Assembly: GCF_043424415.1 (NCBI RefSeq)
Contig: NZ_JBHWOO010000144.1
Location: forward strand, 1 to 18,042
Source of the DNA: Luteococcus sp043424415
GTDB taxonomy: Bacteria > Actinomycetota > Actinomycetes > Propionibacteriales > Propionibacteriaceae
Reading direction: 5' to 3'
DNA length: 18,042 nucleotides
Shown: one piece after another, positions 13,571 to 18,042 of the stretch
Layout of the letters: the number at the start of each line of letters is the position of its first letter
Position numbering within the stretch: position 1 is the first letter of the stretch
Made by a program: the position numbers and the translations under genes
Notes under the pieces: model-generated
Told to the model about the DNA's origin: nothing
The model's input: only the letters and a program-made list of their open reading frames with translations
The model's database searches: none

Positions 13571-14725
13571 TCAGGACAGCTCGGGATCGGAGGCCCACAA
13601 GGCCTCGCCCATCACGTCGGCCGCATCCCGTGAGACGTTCGGGGCGACGTGGCTGTAGGTGTTCATGGTCAGGCTGATCTGGGAGTGGCCCAGGGTTTCC
13701 ATCACGACGCGGGCCTGGACGCCACGGGTGAGCATGTTCGACGCGGCGGTGTGCCGCAGGTCGTGCAGACGGATCTCAGGCAGGCCGGCCTGAGCGACGA
13801 GGGTCTTGAAGGTCCGGTAGTCGTTGCGGGGTGAGTAGGGGGTTCCGTGCGATGTGGTGAAGACCAGGCCCGTTTCGATCCACGAGTCGCCGGCGGTCTG
13901 GCGCTGGACCTCCTGGTCTTCGCGGTGCTTCTCCAGCGAGGTGACGACGTGGTCGGGAAGTGCCACTGTCCGGCGGGACTGGGCCGTCTTCGGTTCGACG
14001 AGGCGCAGGCCCGCGCCCGGCTGGTACTGCAAAGCCTTGCTGATGCGGAGGGTGCGGCCTTCGAAGTCGATGTCCGACCACGAAAGGCCCAGCACCTCGC
14101 CCTGGCGCATCCCGAGGGCAACGCCGAGCTGCCAGCGGGCAGCCATCGGCCGGTTCTCGACGAAGGTCAGGAAAGACTTCGTCTCGTCGAGGCTCCACGG
14201 TGTGATCTCGGCCCGCCTGATAGATGGCGGGTCGACGGACAGCACGGGGTTCGTCGGGATGATCTTCCATCGCACAGCTACCGTGAGAGCCCGCCGGAGG
14301 AGTGCGTGCAGCCGCCGCACGCTGCCAGCCGCCAGGCGCTTTAGCATCGTCCGGTAGAAGTCGGAGATGTGCTGCGGCGTGAGCTTGTCGAGCTTCACCC
14401 GTCCCAGATTCGGAACGATGTACAGACGAGTTTCCTGTCGGTAGCGGTTGAGCGTCGACGGGCGGACGGTGGGAGCAGCGACCTCGTCGAGGTAGCGATT
14501 CATCCAGGCTTCCAGCGTCGGGACGCGCCCAGGGATGATGCGGCCCTCTTCGGCGAGCCGCGTCAGCTCACGGATCTTCTGCTGTGCTTCGGCTTTCGTT
14601 CGAGCAGAGACGTACTTGCGGTGGCGCGTGCCGTCCTTCCATCCGAAGTCGACCGCCCCGCGCCAGGTGCCGGTCTCGGTCTTGTAGACGGCTCCCTCGC
14701 CCCGTCCGCGGCGCTGGCGACTCAT
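13571..14725 (-). CDS. int: Tyrosine recombinase (integrase) of the AICE
   Basis: Site-specific recombinase of 384 aa. The N-terminus (residues 8-60, GEGAVYKTETGTWRG onward) matches the AP2-like arm-DNA-binding domain; a core-binding SAM-like domain spans about 70-155; the catalytic domain has all residues: R207 (GMRQGE), K246 (EPKTAQS), H321 and R324 (HDLRH), H347 (LGHSQ) and nucleophile Y357 (NTYSH). It should integrate and, with Xis, excise the element at tRNA-Thr. The ATG at 14725 overlaps the xis stop by ATGA, with no separate ribosome site, so translation is coupled. A 159-base gap follows before the cargo gene; it holds small imperfect hairpins (13438-13451, 13520-13532) but no convincing terminator. 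Confidence 0.96.
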   Translation of the reverse strand: MSRQRRGRGEGAVYKTETGTWRGAVDFGWKDGTRHRKYVSARTKAEAQQKIRELTRLAEEGRIIPGRVPTLEAWMNRYLDEVAAPTVRPSTLNRYRQETRLYIVPNLGRVKLDKLTPQHISDFYRTMLKRLAAGSVRRLHALLRRALTVAVRWKIIPTNPVLSVDPPSIRRAEITPWSLDETKSFLTFVENRPMAARWQLGVALGMRQGEVLGLSWSDIDFEGRTLRISKALQYQPGAGLRLVEPKTAQSRRTVALPDHVVTSLEKHREDQEVQRQTAGDSWIETGLVFTTSHGTPYSPRNDYRTFKTLVAQAGLPEIRLHDLRHTAASNMLTRGVQARVVMETLGHSQISLTMNTYSHVAPNVSRDAADVMGEALWASDPELS

Positions 14726-14901
14726 GCTGCCAGCGAGGCAGATTCGGCCACGAAGCGGTGCAGCTCGGCGACGGCGATACGACGGGAGCGGCCCATCTTC
14801 ACGGACGCGAGCTGTCCGGAGTAGATGAGTTCGTAGACACGGTTGCGGCAGACTCCGAGCATCTCGGCGGCCTCGGCAACGGTGACCATCAGCTTTTCCA
14901 T
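14722..14901 (-). CDS. xis: Excisionase, helix-turn-helix (HTH_17/MerR-like)
   Basis: Small DNA-binding protein of 59 aa. VTVAEAAEMLGVCRNRVYELIYSGQL (from residue 6) is the winged helix-turn-helix of the excisionase/HTH_17 family, and VKMGRSRRIAVAELHRFV (34-51) the wing and closing helix. It probably bends DNA beside the attachment site to favour excision by Int. AAAGGAA lies about six bases before the ATG at 14901. The stop overlaps the integrase start (ATGA), the standard AICE xis-int arrangement. Rep ends 44 bases upstream. Confidence 0.93.
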   Translation of the reverse strand: MEKLMVTVAEAAEMLGVCRNRVYELIYSGQLASVKMGRSRRIAVAELHRFVAESASLAA

Positions 14902-14945
14902 GGTGATTCCTTTCCTGTGGGTGGGGTGATCTGGTGAGGCGGCGG

Positions 14946-16421
14946 CTACGGCGGAATTGCTGAATTGTCGTGATTGGCCTTGCCGGAGCAGTTCAGGGCC
15001 TTGGCGTGCTGGTATTCGGCACGCCAGCGGTGGCGTTCGGCGATGGTCGCCAGGACGGTGCGGACGTAGAGGCCGGGGGTGTTTTCGACCGGATGCCACT
15101 CGTAGCGGGGCTTGCCGTCGTCGGCCTGGACTTCGGCGCTGATGCGTTCGATGTCGGGTGCGGTGATGCCGGCCTGCTGGAGGGCTTCGCGGACGACAGC
15201 GGCACGGTCGGCCTTGTGGCGCTTGAGGGTCTTGCCGGACCACTTGCGGCTCACGAGGCAACGACGTCCACCGAGGCCGAGGTGTTCGCGGTCGTGATGC
15301 TTCTTGGGGCAGGCGCCGGGCGCCAGGCCGTCGTGGGCGCCGTCGGGCTGGATGCCGTAGCGCAGCCAGTTGGAGCACTGCTCCGAGCAGGGCACCCAGC
15401 GCAGCTCAGCGTGCAGGCGGTCGATGTGGGCTTCATAGGCGGCGTCAGTGTCATCGTCGCCGGTGAAGGGTTCGGCAATGGACTTGTTGAGGTATTTGAC
15501 CAGGTATCGCACCGCGCGGTCGGCGTCGGGTGAGGGGGCAACGATGCCCTTGATGTCGATCTGGGTGCCGAAGCGCATGACGTGGGCGGGCTTGGCGTAG
15601 GGGTCGGAGTCTAGGGCGTCCATGGCCTGGTCCCAGGTGGGCAGCAGTTCCCCGGTCTGCGGGTCGGCGTAGTCGGTGCCGGTCCAGACCGGAGGATTCT
15701 CGACAGGGAAAACCACCCTGTCGAACCGAGGCCACCACACAGTCAGGTAGACGGCGCGGGTGACCTGCCGAAGCACCTGGCGCGGAATGGCTCCGCGGAT
15801 GGCGGCGTGCAGGTGCGGGGCCAGTCGCTTCTGCGGTTCGACGGCGCTGAAGTACTGCACGTCGTATCCGGCGCAGCGGCGAAGTGCCTTCCAGAACTGG
15901 TCGACCAGGCGCGGGAAGAAGATCGCGTCCAGCGCGGCGCGTCGGTAGTCGTAGTGCGTCGGGTCGGCCGGTATGCCGGTGCGGGGGATGATCTGGCCGT
16001 AGCTGGGCAGGGTGAGCGTGAGGAACATCGACGGTCGGTATTCGCGGCCGTCGGGGGCCTGAAAGGTGGCGCCGACGGTGCGGGCGTCCATGGGCACCTT
16101 GGGCAGGTTGGGCATGCCCTGGCGTCGCTTGGTGGACCGCACGCGACGGCTCGGGCCGGTGGCGGGGTTGGTGACGACGACGGGCGGGCGGGGCGGTTCT
16201 TCGGTGAGGTGCCAGCCTTCGCGGCACTGGTGCATGCGTAGCGCGCGGGCCTTCTGCGCGCAGGCGGGGCACCTGGATTCGAGGGTGGCGCCGCAGGCCA
16301 TGGCGATGGTCTGGTCCTGGCTGGTAGCGCGGTCGTGAACGCGGCGGATCACGGGGCGACGGCACACGCCGTGGCTATCGGCCATTTCTGCGGCCATCGC
16401 CGCCGTGATCTTCGGGGTCAT
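14946..16421 (-). CDS. RepSA-like rolling-circle replication initiator
   Basis: Replication initiator of 491 aa, like RepSA of pSAM2. It has the three HUH relaxase/Rep motifs: FLTLTLPSYG (133-142), the metal-binding HLHAAI (203-208) and YLVKYLNK (306-313), with Y306 or Y310 as nicking tyrosine. Cysteines C43, C51, C54 and C66, and later C345, C349, C371 and C388, look like zinc-binding sites. It should nick the circular form at a double-strand origin and start rolling-circle replication before transfer. The start overlaps the FtsK stop as ATGA, and GGGAG lies nine bases upstream. A 9-bp hairpin with an AT-rich loop lies inside the gene (15700-15724). Confidence 0.93.
   Translation of the reverse strand: MTPKITAAMAAEMADSHGVCRRPVIRRVHDRATSQDQTIAMACGATLESRCPACAQKARALRMHQCREGWHLTEEPPRPPVVVTNPATGPSRRVRSTKRRQGMPNLPKVPMDARTVGATFQAPDGREYRPSMFLTLTLPSYGQIIPRTGIPADPTHYDYRRAALDAIFFPRLVDQFWKALRRCAGYDVQYFSAVEPQKRLAPHLHAAIRGAIPRQVLRQVTRAVYLTVWWPRFDRVVFPVENPPVWTGTDYADPQTGELLPTWDQAMDALDSDPYAKPAHVMRFGTQIDIKGIVAPSPDADRAVRYLVKYLNKSIAEPFTGDDDTDAAYEAHIDRLHAELRWVPCSEQCSNWLRYGIQPDGAHDGLAPGACPKKHHDREHLGLGGRRCLVSRKWSGKTLKRHKADRAAVVREALQQAGITAPDIERISAEVQADDGKPRYEWHPVENTPGLYVRTVLATIAERHRWRAEYQHAKALNCSGKANHDNSAIPP
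15700..15724. other. 9-bp hairpin with AT-rich loop inside rep, candidate double-strand origin
   Basis: TCGACAGGG (15700-15708) and CCCTGTCGA (15716-15724) are perfect inverted arms around the seven-base loop AAAACCA. On the coding strand the loop reads TGGTTTT. Rolling-circle origins often are short hairpins with the nick in an AT-rich loop, and some lie within the rep gene, but no nick-site consensus is known to me for this family. Confidence 0.35.
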
Positions 16422-17875
16422 GCTGCTTCACTCCCTTCTGCGCGGGTGCGGGTACGGCGGGTGGGCTTGGGTTCGATGTCGGGCACGACGATCGGCAGCC
16501 GGTGCGGGGCGGGGAACAGTTCGGCGGCTTCGCGGATCTGTTCGTCGGGGACGTAGGCGGCGCGGACGCGGGTGACCTGGCCGTTGTCGGCGAGGACGTA
16601 GCCGACGCCGGGCTGGCTCTTGGGGATGTTCTCGCAGCGGGCACCGGCGCGGACGGCGTCGTGGCTGAGCATCATGGCGCCTTCCTCAGCGCTGTCGAGG
16701 CGCAGGGCGATGGACTGGGGGAACAGGTTGCGCATCTTGAGGACCTCCTTGCGGGGGTCCTGCAGGAAGCCGAAGACGTAGAACCCGACGGCACGGCCCT
16801 GGGTGAGCAGGATCGCCAGGGCAGCTTCGGCGCGGCGCAGGAGGTCGCGGTCGGTCTGGTAGGCGACGAGGTTGGCGAGCTCGTCGATGATGATCATCAC
16901 CATGGGTTCATCGACCGTGGCGTGGTGCATGCGGCTGATCCCGGCCATGCGCTTGGCGCGGTCCTTGCACTGCTGGGCGGCCTCTTCCAGCAGGACGACA
17001 GCTTCGGGCATCTCGGTGGCGTAGCGGGTGAACATCGGCAGGCCGAGGGACAGTTCCATACCGCCCTTGAGGTCGATGCCCTGGAGCTGGACGAGGCCGG
17101 CGGCCACGTTGGGGCCCTGGGAGACGATGGTCTGCCACATGACTGAGCCCTTGCCCGCGCCGGTCGCGCCGGCGGTGAGGGTGGAGATGCGCAAGTCGAG
17201 GTTCCACGGGTTGCCGTCCTCGTCGAAGCCGAGCTGGGCCGTGTCGGTGGAGATCGCGACCTCATTGGCGGGCAGTTCGAGCTTGCTGGTCTCGGCGAGG
17301 GCGTCGTCGAAGCTGAACACGATGGCCAGGCCGGTGCGGTGGTCGTCGGTGATGCAGCGGGCCCGCAGGGCACCGGTTGCGGTGCGGAGCTTCTCCAAGG
17401 CGGCTTCCCAGTCGTCGATGGTCTGCCCCAGGAGCATTCCGGGGCGGACTACGAGCTGGCGGAGCTCGTTGAACTCCAGCCCGTAGAGCGGCGGCACCAC
17501 GATCTCGCCCGAGCCGTCCAGCGACTTGCGAGACAGGCCCGCCGATTCCATGTAGGCAGGCCACCGCTTGTCGAAGTGGCGAAGGGCCTTGCGATCAGCG
17601 CGAGGCGAGGTGAGGTAACGGACCAGACGGTCGATGTCGTCCCAGGGCATCCACGCGCTCATCCATGCGAAGCAGATGGCGCACGCCGCGAGGAGGGTGG
17701 TGCCGAGGTAGAAGTCCAGCCAGGCGAACCTGTTGTTGACGAGGAAGTAGGCCGGCCACATCGCCCACAGCGGCCCGAGGAAGAACAGCGTGAGCCGCCA
17801 ATGCCTGATGAACGGCACCGTCGCCATGATGATCCAGTACGGCACATCATGCGCAAAGAAGTTGTAGGTGCGCAT
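16418..17875 (-). CDS. FtsK/SpoIIIE-type DNA translocase for conjugative transfer (TraB/TraSA-like)
   Basis: Membrane-anchored ATPase of 485 aa. Two or three hydrophobic segments (about 12-22, 28-46, 56-76) are followed by a cytosolic domain with Walker A GATGAGKGS (236-244) and Walker B MVMIIIDELANL (325-336), then QGRAVGFYVFGFLQDPRKE (359-377), typical of FtsK motor cores. In AICEs one such protein forms a hexameric pore that pumps double-stranded DNA between mycelia or cells, without a type IV secretion system. The C-terminal end is basic (PTRRTRTRAEG). The start codon follows the upstream gene's stop by two bases and has only a weak AAGG ribosome site, so translation is likely coupled. 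An alternative ATG (residue 17) would cut into the first hydrophobic segment. Confidence 0.92.
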   Translation of the reverse strand: MRTYNFFAHDVPYWIIMATVPFIRHWRLTLFFLGPLWAMWPAYFLVNNRFAWLDFYLGTTLLAACAICFAWMSAWMPWDDIDRLVRYLTSPRADRKALRHFDKRWPAYMESAGLSRKSLDGSGEIVVPPLYGLEFNELRQLVVRPGMLLGQTIDDWEAALEKLRTATGALRARCITDDHRTGLAIVFSFDDALAETSKLELPANEVAISTDTAQLGFDEDGNPWNLDLRISTLTAGATGAGKGSVMWQTIVSQGPNVAAGLVQLQGIDLKGGMELSLGLPMFTRYATEMPEAVVLLEEAAQQCKDRAKRMAGISRMHHATVDEPMVMIIIDELANLVAYQTDRDLLRRAEAALAILLTQGRAVGFYVFGFLQDPRKEVLKMRNLFPQSIALRLDSAEEGAMMLSHDAVRAGARCENIPKSQPGVGYVLADNGQVTRVRAAYVPDEQIREAAELFPAPHRLPIVVPDIEPKPTRRTRTRAEGSEAA

Positions 17876-17877
17876 GG

Positions 17878-18042
17878 TCAGGCAGCCTTGGTTTCGCGCG
17901 GCTGGCTCTTCGGCGCCGACATGCCCGTGGCACGCAGCGAGTACGCGATCTTTGCCCGACCGTTTCCCGTCTCCTTAATGTACGGGGTGACGGTCAGCCC
18001 TTCGAGGTAGACGGGCCGGATCGGTGCACCCGGCATCGCGTC
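17878..18042 (-). CDS. Small unidentified AICE protein, N-terminal end at or beyond window edge
   Basis: The last 54 codons and a TGA stop (17878-17880) are visible. The C-terminal sequence includes IRPVYLEGLTVTPYIKETGN and ends PKSQPRETKAA. I do not recognise a family. An in-frame ATG at 18036 (MPGAPIRPVYLEG) would give a complete 52-aa protein, but the frame is open to the edge, so a longer protein cannot be excluded. The stop lies two bases before the translocase ATG, making it the upstream member of the transfer/replication operon. Its coding status rests on this spacing and matching codon bias. Confidence 0.65.
   Translation of the reverse strand, partial: DAMPGAPIRPVYLEGLTVTPYIKETGNGRAKIAYSLRATGMSAPKSQPRETKAA

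Larger units (their letters stand above)
12238..18042. mobile_element. Actinomycete integrative and conjugative element (AICE), right end outside window
   Basis: From the tRNA outward: nuclease-like cargo, tyrosine integrase, HTH excisionase, RepSA-like rolling-circle initiator, FtsK/TraB-like translocase and a small partial gene. Int-Xis-Rep-FtsK is the defining AICE core, as in pSAM2: excision, replication as a circle, and double-stranded DNA transfer by one hexameric translocase. All genes read toward the tRNA, with ATGA overlaps at FtsK-rep and xis-int. The Pra/KorSA/Nud-type regulators and Spd spread genes of pSAM2 are not seen here and would lie past 18042 if present. The left edge is set by the tRNA; the right edge is unseen. 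Confidence 0.85.

Noticed and set aside
12238..18042. Prophage
   Set aside because: There are no capsid, portal, terminase or lysis genes; the Rep plus FtsK-like set defines an AICE instead.

Overview
The window is GC-rich, densely coded bacterial DNA. Three things point to an actinobacterium: the GC and codon bias; promoter geometry in which a TANNNT -10 box sits six bases before the ATG (leaderless transcripts); and an integrated element with the gene set of an actinomycete integrative and conjugative element (AICE). Gene content and the short repeats would suit Propionibacteriaceae or a relative, but the genus cannot be fixed from sequence alone.

Chromosomal part (about 1-12240). In order: a minus-strand SDR oxidoreductase of the YghA/glucose-dehydrogenase-like type; a plus-strand phosphate pair (membrane-anchored PstS-like binding protein, then an NptA-type Na+/phosphate cotransporter with a PhoU-like tail); a plus-strand PSP1/RicT-type cysteine-rich protein overlapping by ATGA a secreted lipoprotein peptidase (TAP-like alpha/beta hydrolase); a minus-strand succinate-semialdehyde-type aldehyde dehydrogenase; a minus-strand PfkB sugar/nucleoside kinase; a divergent plus-strand class I aspartate/aromatic aminotransferase; a minus-strand NYN-domain predicted RNase with a proline-rich linker; and tRNA-Thr(CGU) with its own promoter and a textbook terminator. 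Most convergent gene ends carry hairpins. The best are a two-part 60-base palindrome at 6848-6907 and a cluster of small hairpin repeats at 10717-10866 whose loops are conserved while their arms differ but stay complementary.

Mobile part (about 12200-18042, running off the right edge). This is an AICE that appears to have used the 3' part of tRNA-Thr(CGU) as its attachment site. All genes are on the minus strand, so transcription runs toward the tRNA: a small unidentified protein (cut by the window edge), an FtsK/TraB-like DNA translocase, a RepSA-like rolling-circle initiator with HUH motifs, a MerR/HTH_17 excisionase, a tyrosine integrase, and, between the integrase and the tRNA, a cargo gene whose C-terminal half carries a PD-(D/E)XK nuclease signature. 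FtsK-rep and xis-int each overlap by ATGA, and the first two genes are 2 bases apart, so this is a tightly coupled operon. The cargo nuclease has its own ribosome binding site and is the best candidate for a poorly described, possibly defence-related function. Two short TTGCAGCCTAA repeats beside the tRNA are candidate integrase arm sites, and a 9-bp hairpin inside rep is a candidate replication origin.
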